A stretch of 64,000 nt of DNA from NCBI RefSeq assembly GCF_003265705.1, contig NW_020312848.1, forward strand, positions 58,500,801 through 58,564,800, given 5' to 3'. The position numbers and the translations under genes were made by a program. Below, piece by piece: positions 22,964 to 34,140 of this stretch; positions within the stretch are counted from its first letter, which is position 1; the number at the start of each line of letters is the position of its first letter. Origin of the DNA: Callorhinus ursinus. Lineage: Eukaryota > Chordata > Mammalia > Carnivora > Otariidae. The notes under the pieces are model-generated. The model saw nothing but the letters and a program-made list of their open reading frames with translations. It was not told where the DNA came from and searched no databases.

Positions 22964-23161
22964 GGGGCGTCTGGATGGCTCAGTCGTTAAGCATCTGCCT
23001 TTGGCACAGGTCGTGATCTCAGGGTCCTGGGATCGAGCCCCACATTGGGCTCCCTGCTCAGTGGGAGGCCTGCTTCTCCCTTTCCCACTGCCCCTGCTTG
23101 TGTTCCCTCTCTCGCTGTGTCTCTCTCTGTAAAATAAATAAGTAAAATCTTAAAAAAAAAA
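22964..23161 (+). mobile_element. Can-SINE
   Basis: GGGGCGTCTGGATGGCTCAG head, GGGATCGAGCCCCACATTGG middle, AAATAAGTAAAATCTT tail with an A-run. Duplications AAATCGACTTATA (22951-22963) and AAATTGACTTACA (23162-23174) have two mismatches. Confidence 0.93.
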
Positions 23162-23320
23162 AAATTGACTTACATACAAATTTATTATGAACTTAGGATT
23201 AGCAAAGATTTTGATATATCTATTATAAATATGTAAAATAAAGTAAAAGAGGGAATAATAAATGAAGATATGGAGGTTTCAGGAGACAAAGAGAAATTCC
23301 AAATAAGAAGGAGATGACAG

Positions 23321-23432
23321 GGGCACTTGGGTGGCCCATTTGGTTAAGCATTGGACTCTTGGTTTCAGCTCAGGTTATGATCTTAGGGTCCTAACATTCA
23401 GCCACACATCAGGCTCTGAGCTCAACATGGAG
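23321..23432 (+). mobile_element. Older SINE head without an A-tail
   Basis: GGGCACTTGGGTGGCCCATT, GACTCTTGGTTTCAGCTCAG and CACATCAGGCTCTGAGCTC match the tRNA-like half of an older Can-SINE. The CT-rich body and A-tail are missing. Near-identical 14-bp flanks, GAAGGAGATGACAG (23307-23320) and GAAGGAAATGACAG (23433-23446), still look like target-site duplications. Confidence 0.85.
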
Positions 23433-23706
23433 GAAGGAAATGACAGTTGGTTTAACAACATATTGAATGCAGCAAAGGAAAGAACAGTTTAACAAATTTA
23501 ATTTAGTTCCAAGGCAGAGGAGTGAGATGACGGCGTAGAGAAACCTGGAAAATAATGACCGCGTATTTTTTAAAATTTGATGCAAAACATCAACCAAGAT
23601 ATCTAAGGAGCGCTACCCATCTAAAGATGAATAAATACAAAGTAAAAGACATCCTGGCACATCATACGCAAATAGCTGAAACCAGAATTAAAGATAAACA
23701 CACCTT

Positions 23707-23907
23707 GGGGCGCCTGGGTGGCTCAGTCGTTAAGCGTCTGCCTTCGACTCAGGTCATGATCTTGGGGTCCCGGGATCGAGCCCCACACCGGGCGCCCTGC
23801 TTGGCGGGAAGCCTGCTTCTCCCTCTCCCACTCCCCCTGCTCCTGTTCCCTCTCTCGCTGTGTCTCTCTCTGTCAAATAAATAAATAAATAAAATCTTAA
23901 AAAAAAA
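23707..23907 (+). mobile_element. Can-SINE, first of two at one site
   Basis: Clean GGGGCGCCTGGGTGGCTCAG head, full CT-rich body and AAATAAATAAATAAAATCTT tail. It is preceded by AAAGATAAACACACCTT (23690-23706) and followed by AAAGATAAACACACCTA (23908-23924). It looks younger than its partner. Confidence 0.96.
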
Positions 23908-23924
23908 AAAGATAAACACACCTA

Positions 23925-24137
23925 GGGGCACCTAGGTGGCTCAGTCATTAAGCATCTACCTTCAGCTTGGGTCATGATCCCAGGGTCCTGGGATGGAGCC
24001 CTGCATCGGGTTCCCTGCTCTGCGGGAAGCCTGCTTCTCCCTCTCCCACTCCCCCTGCTTGTGTTCCCCTTTCTCACTATGTCTCTCTCTGTCAAAAAGA
24101 TAAATAAAATCTTTAAAAATAAATAAATAAAATAAAT
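23925..24137 (+). mobile_element. Can-SINE, second of two at one site
   Basis: GGGGCACCTAGGTGGCTCAG head with more substitutions than the neighbour, and an AAATAAATAAAATAAATAAA tail. It is followed by a third copy of the target, AAAGATAAACACACCTA (24138-24154). Confidence 0.96.
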
Positions 24138-24335
24138 AAAGATAAACACACCTAGAGAAAAAAACCCTTACAGAAAGGTAACGGATGATGTTGACTGATT
24201 TTTTTTAATTGGAAACAATAGAAGCCAACATAAAATGCAGTTTTAAAGTGCTAAAAGAAGAATAAAAATGTCAAATAGATTGAATTGAAAATTGTCTGTA
24301 TTCAGTGAAAACATCCATCAAAACTATGTTCTATT

Positions 24336-26340
24336 ATCAAAGACCCCATTAAGAGAGTAAATAAGGAAATAGGAAGCCATGGACTAGGAGAAAATATTTT
24401 ATGAATATTGAAAATATTCATGATTTATACCTGTTTGTAATATGTGCTTATTATACATGTTTATAATAAGTGAAAGTATATGGATACGAAAAAGAAATTG
24501 TGTTATGAATTTATAAACATCTCTTTTAAATTGATAACTAAAAGACAAAAAATGTTCACATGAGCAAATAACCTGAACAGACATTTCACAAAGGAAGATA
24601 TGGAAATGGCCAATAAACAGAAAATTGTGTATATACTAAATAGTAGAGAAATTAAAAATAAAACCATTAGAAGATACCACTATATACCCCCTCCAAATTA
24701 AAAAAAAAATAGTCCTAAAATTAAATAGCCTGATACACAAAATTTTTGCAAGACTGTATGTAGAGTCAATGAAACACTTAAACATTAATGGTCAGTGTAA
24801 AATAATACCACTTTGTAAGATAACAGTTTCTCCTAAGATTAACTTTGTTAGTACAATATTAATTATTTTCCCAAATTAATATAAATTCATATTTTAAGAG
24901 AATTTTCAAAACACTTTTTTCCATGGAAATTGACAGATTTACTTATAATGGCACATACACTAACAATCGCCAATGCTATTCTAAGAAAGAATAACTATTT
25001 TGAAAAATGAATAGCACATGTTCTTCCTCAAAGCAAGATTTAATATAAAGCTGTAATAATTAAACCATTGTGAAATTGGTTCATAAATCAACAAATATTT
25101 CTAATAAATAAAATAGAGGATCTAGAAGAAAATGACTCTCATGATAAAATGTATATGACAGAGACCAGTGGAGAAAATACAGACTTTCCAAAAAAGTGTT
25201 CTAAGTCAATGGTTTCGATAAGAAATAAATTGATTCTGGTTTAACAGTACACATAGAAAATATTTTTGGTTAGCATATAGTTCTAATGTTCAAAAACAAA
25301 ACTCTAACATTTTTGAAGAAAATCATGTAGAATATTGTTAGAATATTGTTATGACCTAAATATTTAAAAACAGGACATAATATACATAAGGAAATGTTGA
25401 TAAATTTAGCTACATTAACTTTATGAAAAATCTCCCCAAAAACCATACACAAACCATGAAAAATATTTATGGAAGTTAACTTTCAACACGTAATTAACTA
25501 ACAAAGAATTATAACCAGTATTTGAACATCTCATACAAATAAATAAGGAAAATATGTTATTACCCAATAGAAAAATGAAGAATGTGAATTCCTCACAGAA
25601 TTCACAGAAAAGGGAAAACAAAAAATTTTAAAAACCAGTAAAAAAATGCTCACAGTCTTCTTATAATCAGTGAAATACAAAAATAAATTTCAAATTAAAA
25701 ATAATTCACAAAAATTGAATATATAATGATAGCAAATGTGGCCTAGGTGTTGAACGATGGAAACTTCACATAATGGTGGAAGAAATGTAATTTGATAGTA
25801 CCACTTTTGAAAGTGACCTTAACAATGATAAAAAAGCACATATTACCCTAAAATTCCACCTACAGGCATGTCACGCAAATAAACAAGAAAATATTAAAAG
25901 AGTATTTTGTTTAAATTTTTATTTTATTTTATTTTTTATTATATCACCATACATTACATCATTAGTTTTTGATGTAGTGTTCCATGATTCATTGTTTACG
26001 TATAATACCCAGTTTATCACCCTATTGCTTATAAGAGCAATCACTGGGAAACAATCGAAATCTCTGTCAGTAGGAGGATGGACAAATATTTTGTGGGTTT
26101 TACAATGAAATGAGGTACAATAAATATGAATGAACTTGAGCTACATACATGTATCAATATCAATAAACTGATCAAAAATCAATCATTGAAGCAAATTTCA
26201 GAATGATGACAACCATACAATACAATATGTATATTTTCGGATAGATGTATATAGTGTGGTATAAAAATGTTTTGGAACAATAAAATTCAAATGTGGATAA
26301 ATTGATATTTTTTTGACAAGAGAGTGAGGAAATGTAAATA
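24336..26340 (+). mobile_element. Ancient L1 (L1M), decayed ORF2 segments
   Basis: Fragments of old L1 ORF2 appear in order: GCCATGGACTAGGAGAAAAT, GAACAGACATTTCACAAAGG, ATGGCCAATAAACAGAAAAT, AGATACCACTATATACCCC, and later AATAAATAAGGAAAATATG, CACATATTACCCTAAAATTCC, GCAATCACTGGGAAACAATCG and GAATGAACTTGAGCTACATAC. Two partial, overlapping ORF2 segments may be joined near 24700-25050. A young L1 tail interrupts it at 25914-26012. No frame survives. Confidence 0.6.
25914..26012 (-). mobile_element. Carnivore L1, extreme 3' end only
   Basis: Antisense of the terminal module of the young L1: ATATCACCATACATTACATC, ATTAGTTTTTGATGTAGTG and TTCCATGATTCATTGTTTAC, preceded by a T-rich tail. It is truncated to about 100 bp and inserted in the old L1M. 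Target-site duplications are not clear. Confidence 0.88.
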
Positions 26341-27526
26341 GGGCTCTTCATATATATCTGTGAGGCATAAATAATGCATTAAAATCAGGCATATCTAAGA
26401 CTACATCTTAAAGTTAATAAATCTGATGGTGGGTCAGAGGTAGTCTGTATCATTTTCTCCAATGGATTATGTATTTGAAATGAGGGAGAGAGTGAGAGAG
26501 GAGTGGAGAGAGAGAGGGAAAGACAGAGAGAAAGAGAGAGGAGGGAGAAGAGGAAAAAATAGATCAGAGGGATGTGTTCGTAAAATGCATTATGCCACTA
26601 TACGTTTTTTAACTTGAATATCAAGTCTGTGACAAATATATTGAACAGCTATTTTTCAGGTAAGGTTTAACCAATCTTTGTTATAGTTAAGGTGGATATA
26701 GTACATGTGAAAATGTCTATTTTGTGTCTTGGTGATAAATGTCAGTTGAAATCCAGACATACAGGAAATACATATACATACACACATACATATATACACA
26801 CACATATATATGTATAAATATATATATAGGTTAGGCTACTTCTATTGGAAGTTTAACGATCTTACTTTGTCATCTAGTATATTCTCCGAGACTAGTCCCC
26901 ATTCTGCTCAACATTTCTTCCTAAATTAATCTTAAATGATATATTTCCTTAGTGTTCACTTGAGTTTGGAGGTAATAATTCTGTTTCTCTTAGAATCCAA
27001 TTAAATATTACTCAATTCTCAGTATTCTTTCCAAATTGCATCACTTAGAATTAATATCTAACATAGCACTGTGTTTGTACTTCTGTCAAGGCACTTGCAA
27101 TATGTTTGGTGTTTAGACATATGTCTATTTCTTGCATTGGTTTATGAACTCCTGGATGACAAAACTGCACTTTTTAAATTTTATATCCTTTATTTTATTT
27201 TTCATTATGCTGTCTGTAGCTGTGTCCTTACTGGCTTACTGAATAGCAGTCAGGTTCTGTGCTACCACAAGGATTTCATTGGTGTTGATAATTTTTTCGT
27301 CCTTATAGAAGAAATAGAGATATGAGAAAGTGACATTCAGGGTTCACATGTGCCAAGGTAAAGCTGTATTTGTTCAAATAATTTTGTAAGGAGTAATATT
27401 TTGACATATGAAAACTGACTTTTCCAAAAGTTTTGTACTCTTATTTCTTCCTCTACCAATTAAGAAGAATTGATAATTTTCTATATTCACTGTTTTGAGA
27501 GGCAGGATATATATACCTGGAGTTAC
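26341..27526. other. Unannotated interval with two simple repeats
   Basis: A purine-only GA-rich tract at about 26482-26560 and an alternating CATA/TATA/CACA tract at about 26760-26828. The frame at 27071-27325 has no recognisable domain. No gene called. Confidence 0.5.
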
Positions 27527-27542
27527 ATAACTGCAGCATCTT

Positions 27543-27582
27543 GGTTGTTTTTTTTAATGTTTTATTTATTTATTCATGAGAG

Positions 27583-27625
<43 letters not shown>

Positions 27626-27746
27626 CAGAGGCAGAAGCAGGCTCCCCGCCCAGCAGGGAGCCCGATGCAGGACTTGATCCCAGCACCCCGGGATTATGAC
27701 CCCAGCCGAAGGCAGACGCTCAACCGTAGGAGCCTCCCAGGTGCCC
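27543..27746 (-). mobile_element. Can-SINE with (GA)n expansion
   Basis: T-rich start, a perfect GA run (about 27587-27624) from the CT-rich body, and the end GCCTCCCAGGTGCCC. Duplications ATAACTGCAGCATCTT (27527-27542) and ATAACTATAGCATCTT (27747-27762) differ at two bases. Confidence 0.93.
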
Positions 27747-27762
27747 ATAACTATAGCATCTT

Positions 27763-28086
27763 AAAAGAAATAGGTAAAGCTTTGAGATAATTGTCTTGGA
27801 GACAAGAGTCATTTCTCTCTATTGAGAGATTTTTAAAAAAGTGTTTCTGAATCTAAATTTCTGATCCAAATGTTAAATACTAAAAATTAAAGCAGAAACT
27901 AGTTTTTTTAATTAAAAAAAAAAAGAGTGGGTAATAATGCAAAGTGATAGAAGAGCTAGCTTCTGACCCCCAAAGGAATATAAATCACCTGTTGGAGAGG
28001 ACAGAAAAGGAAAGGATAGTGAGAGAGGAACCAAGAAGTATAAAACAGATGTGGCCTATACCCAGGAAAAGATGTTTTCACCAGAT
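27763..28086. other. Unannotated short interval
   Basis: No gene or repeat recognised. An A-rich run occurs near 27913-27924. Confidence 0.45.
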
Positions 28087-28097
28087 AAAGAAAGGCA

Positions 28098-28284
28098 GGG
28101 GTGCCTGGGTGGCTCAGTTGGTTAAGCATCTGTCTTTGGACCAGGTCATGATCTCAGGGTCCTGGGATTGAGCCCCTCAAGCCCCAAGTCAGGTTCCCTG
28201 CTTCTCCTTCTCCCTCTGCCGCTCTTCCCACTCCATTCATGCTCTCTATCAAATAAGTAAATAAAATCTTTAAAAGAAAAGAAA
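28098..28284 (+). mobile_element. Can-SINE
   Basis: GGGGTGCCTGGGTGGCTCAG head and AAATAAGTAAATAAAATCTT tail. Approximate duplications AAAGAAAGGCA (28087-28097) and AAAGAAAAGGCA (28285-28296). Confidence 0.92.
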
Positions 28285-28296
28285 AAAGAAAAGGCA

Positions 28297-28894
28297 CTGA
28301 GCCCCGGCTGGTTTTAAGGAATCTTGGGAAGGTAAAAAGATGTGTCCCAACTTCTGAAGAAATGATGCAATATGAAACATGTTTTTTTGTTGTTCTAAGT
28401 TTTGAATTATCTATATTTTTTTGCAGTGTTCCCCAAATCCTTTGCATCGCTGATAACTTCTCCCGGCTTCCTCCCGTTGAAGAATGCAAACTCAAACACT
28501 GATAAAGTAGGAAAAGCTATAAAATGGATTGAACATGTGTTGGAAAACATAAACTGCAAACTACTTTTTAAAATTGTGACTTGTTTGGCATTTAGAATTT
28601 TAAATGCATAAAAATTATAATTCCCAGAAATACACTCAACATTTTGAACTGTCTCTTAAGACATTCAGAGAAACAAGATTTTGATCAATTTGGTGAATGT
28701 ATTATTTGACAAATTAAGAAAAAGGCAAGTTTGCTATATGAGAACTTTGAGTTCAGTGAAATAATTAGACTGGCAGGGCCTTCAGGGAATTGTTATTGGT
28801 CAGTTTATTTTCAGCACATTTACCTGACTTTAATTAATGGCAGGTGGACATGATATTACAGTTTTGATATTAATATGAAGCCTCTGGTGTGAAA
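28297..28894. other. Unannotated interval
   Basis: No gene or nameable repeat. The frame at 28402-28611 shows no domain and partly starts in T-rich sequence. Confidence 0.4.
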
Positions 28895-28909
28895 TTAAAT
28901 CTCATTCTT

Positions 28910-29095
28910 TTTTTTTTTTTTAAGATTTTTTTTTTTTAATTTATTTATTCATGAGAGACAGAGAGAGAGAGAGGCAGAGGGAGAAGCAGGCTCCCCGCTG
29001 AGCAGGGAGCCCGATGCGGGACTCGATCCCAGGACCCTGGGACCATGACCTGAGCTAAAGGCAGACGCTTAACCATCTGAGCCACCCAGGCGCCC
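28910..29095 (-). mobile_element. Can-SINE
   Basis: Long T-rich tail, GA-rich body and GAGCCACCCAGGCGCCC end. Perfect 15-bp duplications TTAAATCTCATTCTT at 28895-28909 and 29096-29110. Probably a recent insertion. Confidence 0.97.
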
Positions 29096-29110
29096 TTAAA
29101 TCTCATTCTT

Positions 29111-29771
29111 GTTTTAATATAAATTCCCCTCATTATTAGCTACATTCAGTATCTTAATATTCTCATTGTCATCTGACATTTTTCTGGTTCTTGGTGTGAA
29201 GACTGATTTTCAAGTGGAATATGGACATTTTGGGTATTATGCTATGAGATGCTAGATCTTATGTAAACATTGTTTCAGCTGGGTTTTTTTGTTTCGGGTT
29301 TTTTTTTTCCATTTTTTTTCCTTTTTTTTTTTTTTCAGCTGGTTTGTTTTGACACTGCACTGGCTGGAAAGAGGAAAGTTCCCCAGGGGCCCTCCATTAA
29401 AAGTGGAGAGGGATGAGCTCCTCATTACTCCTGAATAGGAGTGGGCATTCCAACTCCTATTAAGGCTCCACTGAGACTTCCCAGCTCTTCACAAGGCCTC
29501 CTCCGGTACCCACTCTCGGGCAGTGGAGGAGAGATGCTTCATTACTGTCAGGTGGGGTAGAGGTACAATTTCTCCTTGAGGTATGCTAAAATTCATTTAG
29601 ATGTTGACAGCTAATTTGTGCACTTCTCTGTATGTATGCATACTTTAGTAAAGTATACATCTTTTTACCACCTGGGGTAAAAGTCCCAGCTCCTTAGCCT
29701 CTTTGAAACTACCTCAGAGAGGTGATTGGTGCACCTCATTATAGTCTGGTCAAAGTGGAAATCGAGGCATC
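29111..29771. other. Unannotated interval
   Basis: Contains a T-rich run at 29284-29335 flanked by two TTTCAGCTGG(T/G)TT copies (29273-29286 and 29333-29347). No gene seen. Confidence 0.4.
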
Positions 29772-30202
29772 TGTGATGGTTAATTTTATGTGTCAGCTTG
29801 GCTGGGCCATGATACCAGATATTTGGTTAAACGTTATTCTGGATGTTTCTGTGAAGATGGTTTTATTTTTGCTGTTTCTTTGTTTTTAATGAGGTTAACA
29901 TTTAAATAGTTGGACTGTGAGTAAAAGCAGTTGCCCTCCACCGTGTGGGAGAGCCTCAGCCAATCAGGTGAAGCCTTTTTAGAGTAAAGGCTGACTGCAC
30001 ACACGTCAACAGGAATTCAATTCTGCCAGCCGATTGCCTTTGGGCTACAGCTCTTCCCCAAGTCTCCAGCCCGCCGGCCTACTCCATCAGATTTGGATTT
30101 GCCAAGCCTCCACGATCATGTGAGCCCATTCTTTAAAATAAATATCTTGATAGAGAGATAAACGTCCTTTTGAATGTGTTTTTCTGGAGACTCCTAATAC
30201 AG
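29772..30202 (+). mobile_element. ERV-L LTR (MLT2-type), solo
   Basis: It starts TGTGATGGTTAATTTTATG, continues with TTTGGTTAAACGTTATTCTG and AGCAGTTGCCCTCC, has CGATCATGTGAGCC before an AATAAATATCTTG polyadenylation-type stretch, and ends CTCCTAATACA. Five-base flanks GCATC and GCATA fit the ERV-L duplication length with one mismatch. No internal retroviral sequence is attached. Confidence 0.75.
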
Positions 30203-30584
30203 CATACTATCTGGCCTTTGCTGGAGTGAGTAGGGATGGGGTTTTGTTTTTGTTTCCTGCTAGAGTTAGGGTGGAGTAGAGTAGTTATTCTTTTTAGGTT
30301 TTATGTCTTGCTAAGTTGGTCCTTCAGTGGTCCTTTGGAGAGAACAGATACTTGGGGGTGGGAGTCGCTTTTTGCCACTCTGAATAAAAGAAAAATACAA
30401 CCCACCTGTGGGGTTCTGAGTTACTCTCACCAGGAAGTCTGGAATTTAGGAGACACCAAGAAAATCGAGAAAATTCACCACTGTGTAGCTTCTCAGTTCC
30501 TGGATCCTCAGTTCTTCGGTATTTTGGATATTTGCCTGTCTTCTATAATATTTATGTTTTTTATCATTTTCTCTACTCGTTTGT
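30203..30584. other. Unannotated interval
   Basis: The open frame 30236-30592 (118 codons) has no recognisable domain and no splice or promoter context. I do not call it a gene. Confidence 0.4.
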
Positions 30585-30598
30585 TCCTCTAGTTTTTT

Positions 30599-30700
30599 AA
30601 AAAGATGTTATTTTTAAGTAATCTCTACACCCAGTGTTGGTCTCGAACCCACAACCCCAATACTGAGTCCCATGTTCTGCCACCTGAGCCAGTCAGGCGC
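30599..30700 (-). mobile_element. Old tRNA-derived carnivore SINE
   Basis: On the minus strand it reads GGGCGCCTGACTGGCTCAGG and carries a clean B box GGTTCGAGACC (30639-30649), then GTGTAGAGATTACTTAAAAA. It lacks the CT-rich body of the younger copies, so it is an older subfamily. Flanking CCTCTAGTTTTTT (30586-30598) and CCTCTATTTTTT (30701-30712) look like target-site duplications. Confidence 0.85.
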
Positions 30701-30712
30701 CCTCTATTTTTT

Positions 30713-32050
30713 CCTTTTGATTTTTGTCTTCGTTTTATTTCTCTCCTATTTCTTGAGTTGAATTTAATCTCCCTTGCACATCTTATCATTCAACAGTTAA
30801 CTGCTGACATAGGTATCTCTGACACTGTTATGTTCTTTACTTGGTTCAGTAACCCCTTTCATAGATATTTTCCTGTTTAAAATCCATTTATATACTGAGT
30901 AAAATTTCTGTTTTGAAATCTTAGTATCACTCAGTGCTTCAGAATATTTAGTGTTGCCATGTTGTTACAGTATTGATGATTCGAGGAGATTTTTTCATTA
31001 CCTCTAACACCTTACCATTTTCTGTTTTCTTCCCTTAGGAGCATTTTATGACATTGCCTATTATTTTTTTTCTAATTTTTAAATTTCTAAAACTTTCTTG
31101 AAACATCAATGAAAGGTATTTCTATATAAGCATCACTGAAGAATTCCAGCAGCTTCTCAGGTTTCTTAAATCAATATTGTGGTTTTCTGTTGGTACAGTG
31201 CAATTTCTTTAATGGGTGGCATATATTTTTTTGAGAAAGAGTATTTTTTTCTAATTTCGATACTCCTTTGTTCCTATAGAACTTTAAGTGCTACTTCTTT
31301 TGTTTTTCTTTACCACTTCCCTCTTCAGAGAAATCTCTCTTCCCTATAGCCATGGTCTTCCTTAGAAGACCTTCTTCTTGCCTTTCTTCTTCTTCTCCTC
31401 CTCCGTCATCTTCTTCCTCCTCCTCCTCCTCTTCTTCTTCCTCTTCTTCCTCTTCTCATTATTCTTATTCTTATTCCCTGAAACTTATTCTTTCACTCAC
31501 CAAGGTTCAGAGTTTTCCGTAGTGTTTTCCCACTCAGAATAAAACTGCCTCACACAGCAGTGATTTTTATCTGTTACCATGTGGCTTCTCCCATCTCACA
31601 CCGTCTCCTCCCACTTCCTTTGGTATGCTGGAACTCATTTTAAGGTTTGGGTATTTCACTGCACACAGATTTAATTTCAGGGTATTCTTGTAGGTGTAAG
31701 TTATGTGTAATTTGCTTTGCTTCTTTTGTTAATTATCATGGTTTAAGTATATGTGGAGAGTTTAATATTTAAGTGTTCCTACAGTGATTAAAATTGTAAT
31801 TGATAATAGTCATTTGGGATGTTTTCTAAAAGCCAGAATTTCTTACCTCCATCTCCAAAACTAAATAATCAGCAAGACATAATTTCTTAATGTTTGTAAT
31901 CCTTATGAGGCACAACAAATCTTTTCCATAATAAAGGTGAATATTGTGGATGCTTTATTTCTTGAGTCTCTAGGACCATGCATAAAACCCAGACACACAT
32001 TTTTAAATACTGTCTTTGTAGTTGATCTGTTCATCTCTTTCCTCCTGGCT
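30713..32050. other. Unannotated T-rich interval
   Basis: No gene recognised. The main feature is the TTC/TCC microsatellite listed separately. Confidence 0.4.
31376..31472. repeat. TTC/TCC trinucleotide-type microsatellite
   Basis: A pure pyrimidine stretch of TTC and TCC units with few interruptions, ending in ATTCTTATTCTT. A frame through it would encode only Ser/Leu or similar runs. Confidence 0.85.
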
Positions 32051-32556
32051 TGTGTTAATTATCTATTGCTGCCATAACTAACCAAAGTCTGATAGCTCAG
32101 AGTTCTGTAGACTGCAGCCAGATCAGATCAACTGGCTTCTCTCTCTGGATTTCATAGGAACACAATCCTACTATTGGCCAGCTTGGCTGTTATTGGGAGA
32201 CGATGTGAAGAATCCATTTCCAAGCTCATTCAGATTGTTGATAAAGTTCAGTTCCTTGAGATCTTAGGACTGGGATCCTCATTCTTTTTCTAGCTCATAG
32301 CTGAGGACTGCATTTCATCCCTAGAGGCCTGGTTTTGGTCCCTGAACCTAAGACCCTGCATCTCAGAGGAGCAGGCATACAACAAATCCTAATCAGGTTT
32401 AGCTCCTTCTCCAGCTCTCTTCTGCTTCTAGCTGGAGATAGTTCTCTCCTTTTTAAGGTCTTTAGCTATTAAGCATACCTGCAAATTCCCTTTTGCCTTG
32501 CAACATAACATTCACAGATTCCAGGAGACATCTTTAGACACCATTCTACCTGCCAC
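32051..32556 (-). mobile_element. MaLR-like LTR remnant
   Basis: The plus strand begins TGTGTTAATTATCTATTGCTGCCATAAC and ends TTTAGACACCATTCTACCTGCCACA, the antisense of the terminal motifs of MLT1-type LTRs. Inside are TTGCAACATAACATTCACAG and CATTTCCAAGCTC. It is highly diverged and the family is tentative. Confidence 0.55.
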
Positions 32557-32964
32557 ATGAAACTGTAGGCTGCCTATTTAGAGAAAACTCTCCCCACCTT
32601 TTATCATTGAAATCCTTCAATATCCTCCCAGTGGATGCCACTAATTATACTAAATATGGCCCAATAAGCCATGCATTGTCTCTAATCAAGGAGTAGACAA
32701 TTGCATGTGGATAATCCATTAGAAAAATACTTGTACCATAGTTTGAAAGTATTCATTTAGCTTGTCTCCCCTTTTTCATTTCTGAACAGTGCATTTGAAA
32801 GTTTAGCTTCAATAATTAGCTAGCTAATTCTTCTTTTATACATAAAAAAATGTTCTTTCAATGATTCTAGAATCTCATGTGATAGTCTCATTAAAATCTT
32901 ATTTTCAACTACCATGTTTCAGTTTACACCTAATCAGCTCTAATAACACTCTATTTTTGTATGT

Positions 32965-33360
32965 TGCTTTATAGTTCACAGGTGCTTAAAATACACAACC
33001 TAATTCAATCCTTGTTATGTAAATAATTGTGCCATTTTCAGGTAAAGAATAGCAGAGAATCAGAGAACTGAATTCTGAAAATCACATGGCTCTTTTTTCT
33101 TTTTTTTAAAGATTTATTTATTTCAGAGAGAGCATGCAGGAGGGGAAAGGCTGAAGCAGAGAAAGAGGGGGAGAGAAGGTCAAGCCGGCTTTGCGCTGAT
33201 CATGGAGCCTGATGTGGGGCTCGATACCACTACACTGAGCTCAGACGTGAGCTAAAAACAAGAGTTGGATGCTCAACCTACTGTGCCACCCGGGCACCCC
33301 CAAATTACATGGCTCTTAAGAAACAACTGAGGCTTAAAAGCGTTCCATTATGCCAAGTTC
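32965..33360 (-). mobile_element. MIR remnant split by a SINE
   Basis: ATTCAATCCTTGTTATGTAA, GCCATTTTCAGGTAAAGAAT and ATCACATGGCTC, resuming after the SINE, resemble antisense MIR. Decayed and tentative. Confidence 0.45.
33095..33301 (-). mobile_element. Can-SINE, older subfamily
   Basis: TTTTTTAAAGATTTATTTATTTC start, GGGGCTCGATACCACTAC middle, and the end TGCCACCCGGGCACCCC. Duplications AAATCACATGGCTCTT (33079-33094) and AAATTACATGGCTCTT (33302-33317) have one mismatch. Confidence 0.92.
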
Positions 33361-34140
33361 TTTTGTCTTTAACTTAATCCATAATTACCAAAAATATTTT
33401 GCTTCTCTGTCCACTTAAATCATAAGCTCTAGTTTTTTGCAAACTTCTTTGTGCATACATTTATGAAAAATCTGAATCCTTTACATCTTATATAAAATTT
33501 CAGACAATTTTTATAATTCCTGTTTATTTTATGAAAGTGCACATATTATACAGCTCTCTTTTGTAAAATCTATGTGAGGCATTTATTTGTATTCCCAGTA
33601 CTATGTGCTATTTATCAATTAAGTGAAGTTTAGTACATTTCCCCGCTGAGAAGTTTCTTGAACAACTGAAAGAGTCTTATATCCATTCAGTTTATAGCTA
33701 ACTATTGACTCCCTACTTCTGTTAAGAATTATGCTAAAAGCTGGAAGAATTAAAATGAGAAAGGCATAATTACTGCCTTCAAGTATCAGTTCATTGCAGT
33801 TTTACCCAAAATTTTCCAAATAACAGACAAGGAAGAGTTATTTCATTCTGTTAGAGAGGCCTTATTGTAAAACAAAATTCAACCAATATAGCAAAGTCTA
33901 ATAAGTCAGTTTTCCTCTTGAAGTATTGATGCAAAAGCCCTAAGCAAAATAATAACATAACAAAGCTGTACCAAGCGTAACCAACTCTGTAAAGTTGAGA
34001 ATAGGAATTTAAGGTGGTTTAATATTACCAAATCAATCAGAAGAAAATATCCACCAGCCTCTATCCTATGCGTGGTTCCAAAATTACTTCCACATTTTAG
34101 CTATTTGTCAGTAGCAACCCCACATACTGATATCAAAAAT
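33361..34140. other. Unannotated interval
   Basis: AT-rich DNA with no gene or nameable repeat. Confidence 0.4.

Larger units (their letters stand above)
23520..24335 (+). mobile_element. Ancient L1 (L1M), ORF1-region remnant
   Basis: The text CATCCTGGCACATCATACGC, ATAGCTGAAACCAGAATTAA, GATGTTGACTGATT, GGAAACAATAGAAGCCAAC, TTTTAAAGTGCTAAAAGAAG and CAGTGAAAACATCCATC follows the order of L1M ORF1 C-terminal sequence. It is split by two SINEs at one site (23707-24137). The left boundary is uncertain. Confidence 0.6.

Noticed and set aside
23707..24137. tRNA-like segments as functional tRNA genes
   Set aside because: B-box-like sequence is present, but it belongs to SINEs with CT-rich bodies and A-tails, and no intact cloverleaf is apparent.
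27470..27790. 106-codon frame with an RERERE run
   Set aside because: It runs through the minus-strand SINE and its GA expansion.
30236..30592. 118-codon plus-strand frame
   Set aside because: No domain; the composition is like the flanking non-coding DNA.
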